Shown here piece after piece: positions 7,612-16,093 of a stretch of DNA of 64,000 nt. The position numbers were made by a program, and so were the translations under genes. Under the pieces are notes generated by a model, which saw nothing but the letters and a program-made list of their open reading frames with translations, ran no database searches and had not been told where the DNA came from. The DNA is from Pseudorhodoplanes sp. (lineage in GTDB: Bacteria; Pseudomonadota; Alphaproteobacteria; Rhizobiales; Xanthobacteraceae): NCBI GenBank assembly GCA_022843165.1, contig JALHOD010000008.1, forward strand, positions 101,198 to 165,197. Reading direction: 5' to 3'. How positions within the stretch are numbered: the first letter of the stretch is position 1; each line of letters opens with the position of its first letter.

Positions 7612-10485
7612 TCAAGCGGGCGGCGGCATCACCAGTTCGTCAAGGTCTGGCTCCTGGCTGTTCCGGAGAATGACAGCCCGGCACTCGTCACGCAATTTGA
7701 GTATGGACGCAAAATCCTTGCCCGTCGGTCTGACGGGTTCGCCAATGATAACGCTGACCGGCGACCAGATGGGAAACCAGCGCTCGCCGCGCAGCATCTG
7801 TCGCGTGCCGCGGATGGTGCCCGGGATCACCGCAAGACCGGCCTCGGAAGCGATCTTGAAGGCCCCGAGATGGAAGCCGGTCAGGCCGATGCGGCGGGTG
7901 AATGTGCCTTCCGGAAAGAACACCAGCGGCCGGCCTTCGCGGGCGAGTGCGACAACCGCTTCGGTATCGGCAAGACTTCCGGCAATATCGCGGCGCTCGA
8001 CAAAGACCACGCCCAGCCTGCGCAGGAACGGCCCAGCAAAAATCTGGTGCAGAAACTCCTTCTTGGCCGCGAAAACCGGCTCGCCCGGAAGCGCCGCTCC
8101 GAGTACCAATGCATCTGCATAGCTTGCGTGGTTGAAGATCAGGATTGCATCTCGCTTCGGAATACGGTCCAGATTCTGCACGGTGAGCGGCGCGCCGATA
8201 GCGAACAGTCCGGTGCGGCAGAGCAGACGCAAAGCTGCCCAGCGCCATGCACGGACTGGCAGCGTCATCACGACGATCCAGGCTGATGCGGCGACGGTTC
8301 CCACGGTCAGCCACCACCAGGCGGCATAGATCCACCGGCCGGTCGCGCGCAGCCATGAACCAATTCTGGGCATCAGGCCCGCAAGAAACAGTCGGATCTG
8401 CTGGACGGCAACGCTTCTGCGCGGAGCTCCGATCTCACCGTTCTCATAGAGCGCCTTTGCCGCGCTTCGCCGGATCTTTCCGCTCGCGGTCTTTGGAATC
8501 GTATCGGGAAGAACTAGCATGATCTCATCGGCCGGCGCGCCAAGCGATTCGGTCGCCGTCGCATGAGCCTTGTGGATCAAGGATTCGCGAGCAGCCGAAT
8601 TTTGTTCTGCCGTTTCGACAAGGATGACCGCGCGCTCGGTCCCCGACAGGCGATCCGCTGTTCCGAAAAGAGCCACCCCGGATTTGATCACACCCGGCAG
8701 TTCCGCGATCTTTTCTTCCACTTCATGCGGATAAATGTGCTTTCCGGCTCTGATGACGATGTCCTTAGCGCGGCCGGTGATGAAATATTCGCCGTCGGCG
8801 CGGTAGGCCAGGTCTCCGCTGTCAAGCCAGCCGTCGTGAAACAGTTCTTTCGTCTTGGCCTCATTGTTGAAATAGCCCGATGTTGCTGACGGACCGCGGA
8901 ACTGCAGACGGCCAACGTGACGGTCCTGTAACTCGCAATCCTGGTCATCCACGATGCGGACGTTGTGGTCAGGGATTGTGCGACCGCTGCTGACAATTTC
9001 CAGCGGGTTTGAATCGTCGGGGTCAGCTTGCTGCGCAAGGCCGGTGCTGGACAACGCCTTGCGGTTCAGTCGCTCGATCAATGGTCCGCGTCCAAGCGGC
9101 GGAAAGGTGAGAACGACGGTATTCTCGGCAAGACCGTAGGCAGGTGCCATGGCTTCCGCCCGGAAGCCATATTTGCTGAATCGCTCGGCGAATCGGCGGA
9201 TGGAATTCGGACTGACCGGTTCGGCGCCGTTCGCGACAATGCGCAGCGAACTGAGATCGAGTCCTTCGATATCGGCGTCGCTGATTTTACTGTGGCAGGT
9301 TTCGAAGGCGAAATTTGGCGCGGCTGATATCGTGGCGCGATAGCGATGGATCGCCCAGAGCCAGCGTTCCGGACGCGCGAGGAAGGTGAGCGGCGACATG
9401 GCATAGAAGGGCGCGGCAAAATACAGGGAACCCAGCCATGCGCCGATGAGTCCCATATCATGATAGAGCGGTAGCCAGCTGACGAAGACGTCCGCCGAAC
9501 TGGCGCTGACGGCTTGGCCGATAGAGCGGATATTCGCCAGCAGATTCGCATGGCTCAGGACAACGCCTTTGGGATCGCCGGTACTGCCCGATGTGTATTG
9601 CAGGAAGGCGGTGGCGCTTGGCTCGTTGGTGAGCGGCAGCATCGAAGGCGACGCTTGAGACAGGGTGGCCACGCTTTCCACCCCCCGCAGACTGGGGACC
9701 TGAGGCTGAATTAAGCCGGCGAGGGAAAGGCCCCGGTCTGTGGTCAGCAGAAGCTGCACGGTTGCGTTTCGCAAGATTCCGGCCTGCCGCAGCAGGTGCT
9801 CCTCAAGCTGGCTCATTCGCGCTGGCGGATAGATAGGAACCGGGGTTGCACCGGCATACAGGATGCCGAAAAAAGACGTGAAAAAGTCGGTACCGGTCGG
9901 GAGCATCAGCGCCACGCAATCATTTGGTTGGATGTCGCGATCGATCAGATTGGCCGCAATCTGCCGGGCAGCTTTTTGCAGCTCTCCATATGTGATCGCC
10001 GCTGTTTCACTGCCATCATCATTCAACACCGTCGCATGCAGGCGGTCCGGGTGTCGGGCGGCGTGCCAGTCGAGCACTCCTGTCAGGGTCTGTGCACTCT
10101 CAGCGTTAGAGACCTGCGGCAGTGTCGGCGGGGTGAATTCCGCCGAATGCAGAGGAATTGCATGAGAGGTCGCCTGCCCAAGCGCCAGCAAAAGGTCTTG
10201 GACGGTCTCGGATTCCGTCAACGTGTTTGAGGGCAGCCGGACATGGAACGCCTGTTCGATGCGGAGCACCAGTTCCGCGCGGCCGAGACTGTCGATTCCC
10301 AGATCGCGGTCCAGACGGCTCGCGGGGGTAATGTCGCTCTGTCGCGCTGGATGGAGTTCCTGCAGCAACTGCCGGATGATCCCGGTCAGTGAAGCCTTGT
10401 AGGGGCTGGGTTGGTTCGATGCTTGCTCGGACTGAGGCGCCAATTTAATCATGGATTTTGATGCCATGGAGACGATAAGACCCAT
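7612..10485 (-). CDS. ACP / fatty acyl-AMP ligase / PlsC acyltransferase fusion (957 aa)
   Basis: Three activities lie in one chain. An acyl carrier domain (about 30-105) has the phosphopantetheine Ser66 in GIDSLGRAE. An adenylate-forming domain (about 130-650) carries the P-loop YTSGSTGDPKGVVLSH and the late GDLAYRADGEYF and KIRRS motifs. After a hydrophobic stretch (about 680-730) there is a PlsC-type 1-acylglycerol-3-phosphate acyltransferase domain with NHASYAD (HX4D) and FPEGTF. The logical reading is activation of a fatty acid as acyl-AMP, loading onto the built-in ACP, and transfer to a glycerolipid acceptor at the membrane. The first of three possible ATGs is used; a start at the 7th or 12th codon is equally possible. 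FAAL rather than acyl-CoA ligase is inferred from the fused ACP. Confidence 0.88.
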   Translation of the reverse strand: MGLIVSMASKSMIKLAPQSEQASNQPSPYKASLTGIIRQLLQELHPARQSDITPASRLDRDLGIDSLGRAELVLRIEQAFHVRLPSNTLTESETVQDLLLALGQATSHAIPLHSAEFTPPTLPQVSNAESAQTLTGVLDWHAARHPDRLHATVLNDDGSETAAITYGELQKAARQIAANLIDRDIQPNDCVALMLPTGTDFFTSFFGILYAGATPVPIYPPARMSQLEEHLLRQAGILRNATVQLLLTTDRGLSLAGLIQPQVPSLRGVESVATLSQASPSMLPLTNEPSATAFLQYTSGSTGDPKGVVLSHANLLANIRSIGQAVSASSADVFVSWLPLYHDMGLIGAWLGSLYFAAPFYAMSPLTFLARPERWLWAIHRYRATISAAPNFAFETCHSKISDADIEGLDLSSLRIVANGAEPVSPNSIRRFAERFSKYGFRAEAMAPAYGLAENTVVLTFPPLGRGPLIERLNRKALSSTGLAQQADPDDSNPLEIVSSGRTIPDHNVRIVDDQDCELQDRHVGRLQFRGPSATSGYFNNEAKTKELFHDGWLDSGDLAYRADGEYFITGRAKDIVIRAGKHIYPHEVEEKIAELPGVIKSGVALFGTADRLSGTERAVILVETAEQNSAARESLIHKAHATATESLGAPADEIMLVLPDTIPKTASGKIRRSAAKALYENGEIGAPRRSVAVQQIRLFLAGLMPRIGSWLRATGRWIYAAWWWLTVGTVAASAWIVVMTLPVRAWRWAALRLLCRTGLFAIGAPLTVQNLDRIPKRDAILIFNHASYADALVLGAALPGEPVFAAKKEFLHQIFAGPFLRRLGVVFVERRDIAGSLADTEAVVALAREGRPLVFFPEGTFTRRIGLTGFHLGAFKIASEAGLAVIPGTIRGTRQMLRGERWFPIWSPVSVIIGEPVRPTGKDFASILKLRDECRAVILRNSQEPDLDELVMPPPA

Positions 10486-10509
10486 TGACCGGAATCAAGA
10501 AAAATAAGC

Positions 10510-10524
10510 AAACAGAGTCTGTTT
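10510..10524. promoter_or_regulatory. 6-bp inverted repeat in a divergent promoter region
   Basis: AAACAG-agt-CTGTTT lies in the 130-base AT-rich gap between the divergent ACP-ligase-acyltransferase and GFA-family genes. It could be a small operator; no regulator is adjacent. Confidence 0.25.
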
Positions 10525-10615
10525 TGATGCAAATCATAGCACCATTATACATCCGGGCGGCGGCGGAGAGTGCTTTGAGAGCAGGCTTCAGACGCTTTCT
10601 GCGCAAGGCGGGGCC

Positions 10616-11077
10616 ATGAAATTGCCGTTACGCGGCGGGTGCCAGTGCGGGCATCTGCGCTATGAGGTTCGCGCGGAACCTTTGTCCGTGTATGTCTGCC
10701 ACTGCACGGAGTGTCAGCGTCAGTCTGGCAGTGCCTTCGCGATGTCTATGATGGTTCCACGCCTCGCGCTGGTGTTTACAGCGGGGGAACCGCGCAAGTG
10801 GTCTCGAATCACCGACAGAGGAAATGTACTGGACGGTGATTTTTGTGAGCACTGCGGCGTGCGCGTCGCTCACCATCCGCGCGTGAACGACAAAGTGTCC
10901 ATTCTCAAGCCGGGCACGCTCGACGATACGCACTGGCTTGTGCCGGTCGGCCATATCTGGACACGCAGTGCGCAGTCGTGGGTTTCAATACCGGACGACG
11001 GTGTGATCTATGAAGGCCACCCGACAGACATGTCGCGGCTGATCGATGCATGGCAGAAAAGAACCGATGGATCTTAG
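10616..11077 (+). CDS. GFA-family (CENP-V/GFA) zinc-binding protein (153 aa)
   Basis: The family pattern is plain near the N-terminus: GGCQCGHLRYEV, then CHCTECQRQSGSAF, and later GDFCEHCGVRV, together giving the cysteines that bind two zinc ions. Founding members were described as glutathione-dependent formaldehyde-activating enzymes, but most family members have no proven role, so no reaction is assigned. A strong GGCGGGG ribosome site precedes the ATG. The gene is single, divergent from the ACP-ligase-acyltransferase gene and convergent with the TRAP binding protein gene. Confidence 0.88.
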   Translation: MKLPLRGGCQCGHLRYEVRAEPLSVYVCHCTECQRQSGSAFAMSMMVPRLALVFTAGEPRKWSRITDRGNVLDGDFCEHCGVRVAHHPRVNDKVSILKPGTLDDTHWLVPVGHIWTRSAQSWVSIPDDGVIYEGHPTDMSRLIDAWQKRTDGS

Positions 11078-11122
11078 CTATTAGACGTGGCCAATCTCGA
11101 TTGGCCGCAAGAGGGCGACGGA

Positions 11123-12118
11123 TCAGGACGTCCTCGCGATTGCCTCGATCTTGTCGAGACCGCCGACCTTGGGAGCAAGCGCAGCCCAGACGCCGCGCGC
11201 ACCGCTCTCCCATGCCGCACGATCCTCAATCGCCACCGTCTTGCCGCCGGCGGCGGCCGCTTTGGCCATTGAGGTTTTTTCATCCTCGATGATCAGTTGG
11301 TCGAAATACAGTGCTCCTTCCGCCGCAGCTGCGGAAAACACCGCCTTCTCGTCATCCTTGAGAGATTTCCAGAACGGCGCCGAGAAGTATACGACTCCGG
11401 TCGCCCAGATATGTCCGGTCTCGATCAGGTAGGGCACGACCTCGTACAATTTGAACCCGGCATAAGCCGATTTTGTCAGATCCATCAGGTCAACGACGCC
11501 GGTTTGCAGCGCATTGTAGGTTTCCGTAATCGGGATGGGCGTCGGATTGGCGCCGAAGGCTCTCCACAATTCCGTATGCAGTGGACTTTGGATCACGCGG
11601 ATACGTTTGCCGGCAAGTTGCGCCGGTCTCGTGATAGCTTGTTTGGCCAGCAAATGGCGCGCGCCATAATTGATAAAGCCGCCCACGACGAAATTCTGCG
11701 CCGAGAATTTGATTTTCAGATCGGTACCGATGGGGCCGTCGACCACCCGCCGCACATGTGCGGCGTCGCGGAACACGAAAGGTGCATCGAGAATCTGGGA
11801 TTCCGGAACCCAGCTCGACAGCGCCGAGATGGTGGATAGGCTGGCTTGAACGGACCCTAGACGAATCCCTTCCGCGACTTCCTTCTCACCGCCCAGAGCC
11901 GCGTTCTGCACGATGCGGAAATCGAACCGGCCCGGCAACTTCACATCCACGATCTCCTTGATCTTCACCCAGATCCTGGTTTCCGGCTTGTCGGCGCCAA
12001 ACAGCGAGGCGACGGTAATCGGGATTGCGGCGCGGGCCATGCGCTGGCCGAGCAACGGCGCCGCCAAGCCTGCCGCAAACAGGCTTGAAAAAGCACGACG
12101 TGTCAGGGGCCGTCTCAT
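11123..12118 (-). CDS. TRAP transporter substrate-binding protein, DctP family (331 aa)
   Basis: The N-terminus LTRRAFSSLFAAGLAAP is a signal peptide with a twin-arginine look, followed by a mature periplasmic domain. The DctP fold is recognised from AEGIRLGSVQASL, the central RPAQLAGKRIRV, and ETYNALQTGVVD, the region that holds the carboxylate-binding Arg/Asn in TRAP proteins. It would bind an organic acid and hand it to the fused DctQM encoded 27 bases upstream in the same transcript. Context (MocR regulator, molybdenum hydroxylase cluster) suggests import of the pathway's starting acid. Confidence 0.9.
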   Translation of the reverse strand: MRRPLTRRAFSSLFAAGLAAPLLGQRMARAAIPITVASLFGADKPETRIWVKIKEIVDVKLPGRFDFRIVQNAALGGEKEVAEGIRLGSVQASLSTISALSSWVPESQILDAPFVFRDAAHVRRVVDGPIGTDLKIKFSAQNFVVGGFINYGARHLLAKQAITRPAQLAGKRIRVIQSPLHTELWRAFGANPTPIPITETYNALQTGVVDLMDLTKSAYAGFKLYEVVPYLIETGHIWATGVVYFSAPFWKSLKDDEKAVFSAAAAEGALYFDQLIIEDEKTSMAKAAAAGGKTVAIEDRAAWESGARGVWAALAPKVGGLDKIEAIARTS

Positions 12119-12145
12119 GTCTTCTATCCGATCCGCCTGGTTGCT

Positions 12146-13993
12146 CTAGAGCTTGGGAGGAGCCGCGAGCATCGCCGAGGCGACGCAGAGTACGGCGAGA
12201 GCCGCAAGCAGGGCAAGCAGCAGCGGAATGACCTCGCGGAAGACCTGGGCGGGGCGGGCGCCCGAAACGCCGCTGGCGACATAAATCAGAATGCCAAGCG
12301 GCGGTGTCAAGCCGTGGATCATCAGATTGACCACCAGAATGACACCGAATTGGATCGGATCGATCCCGGCCATGATGGCCGCCGGCAGGAGTAGCGGCGC
12401 CAGCAACAATATGGCGGCACCGATATCGAGCGCGAGACCCGCAATTAGCAGAATGATATTGGCCAGCAGCATGACCGCGAACGGTCCGCCGCCCAGGGAG
12501 GTGACGACCGATGTCACGAGGTCGGACACCCGGTCGATCGCAAGCAGAAAGGCAAAGGGTGTGGCAGCGCCAATCAGAAGCCCGATGGCGGCGGCTTCTC
12601 CGGCGGACTGCCGGAATGCCGCGCCCATCTTTTGTCCGTTGAGGCTGCGCAAGACGAGACAGACAATCAGCGCATAGGCGACGGCCAGCGCCGAGGCCTC
12701 GGTGGTGGTCACAAAGCCAAACCGGATACCAATGACCACCACAACGCCGAGACCGATGGCAGGCCATGACGAGATGAATGCACGCATCCGTTCCGGCCCG
12801 GAGGCCGGCAGTCGCGCCGGCTTTTCGCCACGTGACGTCAGGTAAAGGCCAATGCCCAGCGCCAGAGCGAGTACGCCGCCGGCCACGAACCCGCCCACCA
12901 GGAGCGAGCCGACCGAGAGATTTGTTGCCGTCGCCAGGATCAGGAAGGCGATCGATGGCGGGATGATATTGTCCAGCATCGCGGTCGCAGCGACGATCGC
13001 GGCCGCGCGCGGCAGCGGATAGCCGTGCGACACCAGCGCCGGCACCATCACTTTCGCTCCGAAAGCGGCGTTGGCGACGGAGGAGCCCGACGCCCCTGAA
13101 AACATCACGCTCGAAACCAGCGTGGTTTGCGCCAGTCCGCCGCGCAGATGGCCGACCAAGGTCGCTGCAAAGTGGACCAGCCGCTCCGCGAGCCCGCCTT
13201 CGGTCAGCAGGCTGCCTGCGAGCAGGAAAAAAGGAATCGCCAGCAACAGGAATTTGCTGATTCCCACTACGGTGTTCTGGACCAGGGCGGGTTCCGGCAG
13301 GAGCGCCCCAAAGGGCGCGGCCAGCGATACGCCGACCAGCAAGGTGTGCGGCAGCGGCGCCCCTAGGATCAGCCCGACAGTCGCGGCAGTGCCCGCCACA
13401 AGACTTGGCGTCGATACCGCCACAGTGGGGAGATGGTGCGCTGCGAGATACAATACGATACCGGTGGCGAGGATCAGAAAGGCTCGCGACAGGCCGTCCT
13501 GCACCAGTGCCCGACCGAACATCATGACGATGGTCAGTCCGCCACCGATCGCAACGGCGGCGTAGCGCAGCCATTCCGGCAGTCCGAGAGCCGTCGATGT
13601 GCCGCCGATGGCGCCGACCACGTCCATGCCGCCCAGTGCAAGAATCAGGCCCGCGTCGATGGCGATGCCGTCGGCGACGATGCGTGCGACCTTCTGCAAC
13701 GAGACGGGGAAGAACTGGACGATTGCGTCCAGCCGCATGGCGAGCGGACCGCTGAGCGCGAGCGGCGCGCCGACCGCCACAAGCAGGACATTGAGCCAGA
13801 TGGCCAATTCCTCCGACCAGATCAGCCCGCTGCCGAAGACGTATCGTAGCATGACGGACGTCAGGACCAAGGTCAGCAGAACCGCAAGAACGACCGCGCC
13901 GAGCCATTGCAGAAAAATAGACAGCCGGTCGAGCGCCAGCGCGATGACGTGGTGTTCTGCAAGGGGGAGCTTGGTGGTGTCCATCGCGGTCAT
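12146..13993 (-). CDS. fused TRAP transporter small and large permease, DctQM (615 aa)
   Basis: Residues about 20-170 form the four-helix DctQ part (with LRYVFGSGLIWSEELAIWLNV, the DctQ signature). The rest is the DctM channel with FFLLAGSLLTEGGLAERL, FSGASGSSVANAAFGAKVMVPAL and NLMIHGLTPPLGI. Fused QM subunits are a known TRAP variant. It lies between the MocR gene (83 bases upstream) and dctP (27 bases downstream), all on the minus strand, which suggests a mocR-dctQM-dctP transcript. A second in-frame ATG three codons in is an alternative start. Confidence 0.92.
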   Translation of the reverse strand: MTAMDTTKLPLAEHHVIALALDRLSIFLQWLGAVVLAVLLTLVLTSVMLRYVFGSGLIWSEELAIWLNVLLVAVGAPLALSGPLAMRLDAIVQFFPVSLQKVARIVADGIAIDAGLILALGGMDVVGAIGGTSTALGLPEWLRYAAVAIGGGLTIVMMFGRALVQDGLSRAFLILATGIVLYLAAHHLPTVAVSTPSLVAGTAATVGLILGAPLPHTLLVGVSLAAPFGALLPEPALVQNTVVGISKFLLLAIPFFLLAGSLLTEGGLAERLVHFAATLVGHLRGGLAQTTLVSSVMFSGASGSSVANAAFGAKVMVPALVSHGYPLPRAAAIVAATAMLDNIIPPSIAFLILATATNLSVGSLLVGGFVAGGVLALALGIGLYLTSRGEKPARLPASGPERMRAFISSWPAIGLGVVVVIGIRFGFVTTTEASALAVAYALIVCLVLRSLNGQKMGAAFRQSAGEAAAIGLLIGAATPFAFLLAIDRVSDLVTSVVTSLGGGPFAVMLLANIILLIAGLALDIGAAILLLAPLLLPAAIMAGIDPIQFGVILVVNLMIHGLTPPLGILIYVASGVSGARPAQVFREVIPLLLALLAALAVLCVASAMLAAPPKL

Positions 13994-14076
13994 TGTGCCG
14001 GAACTTCAACACATGGGCGAGAACGAAGTGCCGGCTCCGAATGCCTCGATGTCGATGACAAGGGATTGCTGTGCTG

Positions 14077-15453
14077 CTAGACGACCGAGACCGTTTCGGC
14101 GGTTTGGAGAATTTGCTTCAAGGTGCCGAGTGCGCGTTCGAGTTCCGCTTCCGTGCGGATTGCGCCCAGGCACAGCCGTACCCCGACGCTGCCCGGATCG
14201 AGCGGCTGAAGCGCGACCGGCGGGGCCAAGGTGATGCCGGACAATGCGGCCTGTGTGATCAGGGCCGTGACCGTGCGACCTGCCGGCAGCGGCAGCCAGA
14301 CGTGAAAGGCCGCGGGCGTCGAATTCTCGCGCAGCCGGTCGCCGAGAATGCGCCGGGCAACCTGACCCCAGGCAATGGCTTTCTCGCGCTTCAGGTAAAC
14401 CTGGCGCGCCAAGCCGCCATTCTCAATCAAACGGGTGACGACCTCGGCCATGATCGGCGCCGCCATCCATCCGGTTGCGCGCAATGCGTTGATCGCGCGA
14501 TCGCGGAAGGAGTCCGGTGCGATCATTGCGCCGATGCGCAAGCCGGGCGCCAGACATTTCGCGAAACTGATCGCGTAAAAACTCCGTTCCGGAATCAGCG
14601 CCGATATCGGTTGTGGCGGAGAAGGGAACAGGAAGGCATAGGCATCGTCCTCGATAAGGTAGGCGTCATGTCGGCGAACGATGTCGGCGATCTTCTGCCG
14701 GCGCTCGCCCGGCACCACCGTGCCTGTCGGCGTCTGCAGCGTCGGCATCGTATAAAGGACGCGCGCTCCCGTTTCCGTAAAAGCCCGATCGAGGGCGTCG
14801 GGAACGAGACCGAGCTCGTCCATGTCGACGCCATGCAGGCGACAGCCGGTTTGCGAGGCCAGCGCCAGCATGCCGGAATAGGTCAGCTTCTCGGCCAGAA
14901 CGACGTCGCCGCGTCCGGCGAGCATGCTGAGCGCGATCGAGATGGCGTGCTGCGCGCCCTGCGTCACGAAGATTCGGTCGGCATCCATCTCGATGCCCTG
15001 ACTGATGAGCCAGGTTGCAATCGCCTCGCGATGCTCTCGGCAACCCTGATGAGGCAGGTAGTCGAGCATCTCCGCGACCATGCCGTCGGCCGCAATATCG
15101 GCGAGCGTTGCGGCGATCACCTCGTCCTCGCCGGTCGCGGGCGGAACGTTCAGGGTGAGGTTGGTGGTTTGCCGCGCGCGCGCGTCGGAATCGAACTTGG
15201 TTTCCGACCGGCGGCGCATCACGAAGGTCCCGCGCCCCACTTCGCCCGAGATCAGTCCGCGCCGCTCGGCTTCGGCATAGGCCTTTGAAATGGTACCGAC
15301 GCTGAGACCCAGTTTCTCCGCCATGTCCCGATGCGGCAGCAGTCGGGTGCCGGGTTTGACCCGGCCCGCCGCGATGTCGGCTTCCAGGCGATCGACGATC
15401 GCCAGATAGCGTGGCCCGGTCTGCGGAGCGAAGGATGGTACCCAGTGCGACAT
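14077..15453 (-). CDS. MocR-family regulator: GntR winged helix plus aminotransferase-like domain (458 aa)
   Basis: An N-terminal wHTH (about 10-80, LLPHRDMAEKLGLSVGTISKAY) is joined to a fold-type I aminotransferase domain. The PLP Lys is expected in ISFAKCLAPGLRIGAM, which matches the usual SFSK-x-LAPGLR with Cys for Thr. MocR proteins (GabR, PdxR, TauR) use the PLP domain as sensor for amines, vitamin B6 or amino acids. The ATG at 15453 is chosen because the wHTH begins just after it and the upstream open frame has unlike composition. It is divergent from the molybdenum hydroxylase operon across a repeat-rich 310-base gap and heads the TRAP transporter genes. Confidence 0.9.
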   Translation of the reverse strand: MSHWVPSFAPQTGPRYLAIVDRLEADIAAGRVKPGTRLLPHRDMAEKLGLSVGTISKAYAEAERRGLISGEVGRGTFVMRRRSETKFDSDARARQTTNLTLNVPPATGEDEVIAATLADIAADGMVAEMLDYLPHQGCREHREAIATWLISQGIEMDADRIFVTQGAQHAISIALSMLAGRGDVVLAEKLTYSGMLALASQTGCRLHGVDMDELGLVPDALDRAFTETGARVLYTMPTLQTPTGTVVPGERRQKIADIVRRHDAYLIEDDAYAFLFPSPPQPISALIPERSFYAISFAKCLAPGLRIGAMIAPDSFRDRAINALRATGWMAAPIMAEVVTRLIENGGLARQVYLKREKAIAWGQVARRILGDRLRENSTPAAFHVWLPLPAGRTVTALITQAALSGITLAPPVALQPLDPGSVGVRLCLGAIRTEAELERALGTLKQILQTAETVSVV

Positions 15454-15490
15454 AAAATCGGTTCTCGCGTAACGCCGACCATCGAATAGG

Positions 15491-15506
15491 ACAATTTTGA
15501 AATTGT
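15491..15506. promoter_or_regulatory. perfect 7-bp inverted repeat upstream of the MocR gene
   Basis: ACAATTT-tg-AAATTGT is a perfect dyad 38 bases upstream of the MocR start codon. Its right arm runs into the repeat at 15501-15515, so it may be part of a MocR autoregulatory site. Confidence 0.4.
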
Positions 15507-15515
15507 AGCAATATA
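15501..15515 (-). repeat. candidate MocR operator half, copy 1
   Basis: Read on the minus strand this is TATATTGCTACAATT. It matches 12 of 15 bases of the plus-strand repeat at 15661-15675 (CATATTGGTACAGTT). The two copies point towards each other about 150 bases apart, one near each divergent gene. MocR-type regulators typically bind spaced repeats of this kind. Confidence 0.4.
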
Positions 15516-15605
15516 GTTCTGAGTTTTTGACGACGATGAGGGATGGCGGGCGTTGGAAATGCTGGAAATCATGCTGCTTCGACCGGATTCCGCGAAGACC
15601 AGAGC

Positions 15606-15616
15606 CTGTCCGACAG
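15606..15616. promoter_or_regulatory. TGTC-N-GACA dyad upstream of the NIPSNAP/hydroxylase operon
   Basis: CTGTC-C-GACAG is a short perfect dyad sharing its TGTC-N-GACA core with the much longer palindrome at 25432-25450. If the GntR regulator at 24074-24730 binds that core, this could be a second site controlling the front of the same island. Confidence 0.3.
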
Positions 15617-15645
15617 TTCATTCAACCAAAAAAGCTCACAATGTT

Positions 15646-15665
15646 ATATGTCACCGAAGACATAT
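15646..15665. promoter_or_regulatory. 7-bp inverted repeat ATATGTC-N6-GACATAT
   Basis: A perfect dyad with a 6-base spacer, immediately before and overlapping the repeat at 15661-15675 and just upstream of the -35-like TTGACA. The position fits regulation of the plus-strand operon. Confidence 0.35.
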
Positions 15666-15675
15666 TGGTACAGTT
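15661..15675 (+). repeat. candidate MocR operator half, copy 2
   Basis: CATATTGGTACAGTT is the plus-strand partner of the minus-strand repeat at 15501-15515. It ends 7 bases before the TTGACA -35-like hexamer, a position suited to activation or repression of the hydroxylase operon. Confidence 0.4.
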
Positions 15676-15681
15676 TTAGAA

Positions 15682-15710
15682 TTGACATTTATGCATTTGC
15701 CCCTCTATCG
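15682..15710 (+). promoter_or_regulatory. sigma70-like promoter of the molybdenum hydroxylase operon
   Basis: TTGACA at 15682-15687 is followed after 17 bases by CTATCG at 15705-15710, a poor match to TATAAT but in the place alphaproteobacterial promoters often read CTAT. A transcript would begin near 15717, about 47 bases before the NIPSNAP start codon. Confidence 0.4.
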
Positions 15711-15763
15711 TCCCAGTCAAGAAAAGACAGCGACATACAATGGCGCGCGAGGCGGGAGGCTTG

Positions 15764-16087
15764 ATGCTCTATGAGATGAGAGTTTATGAGGCGGCCGAGG
15801 GACGCGCCGATGCCATGCGGCGACGGTTCGAAACCGAGGTTGTGCCGCGCTTGCCCTGTCACGGCATCGAGTTGCTGGGAGTCTTCACCAGCGAGGCCGC
15901 GCCAACCCATTTGACCTATCTGACCCGCTTCAAGGACGACGCCGCACGCAAAGAGGCTTGGGCGTCGTTTTCCGCCGACGAGGAATGGCGCGCCATCAAG
16001 GCGGTCTCGGAGAAGGACGGTCCGCTGATCCGCGAGCAGATCGTGAGTGTTCTCACGCCCGCTTTGGCCGGGCTCATTCTCAGTTAG
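15764..16087 (+). CDS. NIPSNAP-family small alpha/beta-barrel protein (107 aa)
   Basis: MLYEMRVYEAAEGRADAMRRRF and the later TYLTRFKDDAARKEAWASF are the NIPSNAP pattern of a dimeric ferredoxin-like barrel. The ATG at 15764 is preferred to one 24 bases upstream because GGGAGG lies 4 bases before it and family members start at this motif. The family is common as a small accessory protein in bacterial catabolic operons, with no agreed reaction. It is the first gene of the plus-strand operon and ends 6 bases before the flavoprotein subunit gene. Confidence 0.8.
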   Translation: MLYEMRVYEAAEGRADAMRRRFETEVVPRLPCHGIELLGVFTSEAAPTHLTYLTRFKDDAARKEAWASFSADEEWRAIKAVSEKDGPLIREQIVSVLTPALAGLILS

Positions 16088-16093
16088 TCGCGC

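Noticed and set aside
11886..14012. A 708-codon minus-strand frame covering the TRAP permease region
   Set aside because: It is an out-of-frame reading of the DctQM gene, very rich in Arg/Gly/His and without membrane helices, whereas the frame at 12146-13993 has clear DctQ and DctM signatures.
14071..15288. A 405-codon open frame on the plus strand opposite the MocR gene
   Set aside because: Its product is Arg/Gln/Asp-rich with no domain, and the minus strand carries an obvious wHTH-aminotransferase protein. Long antisense frames are expected in high-GC DNA.
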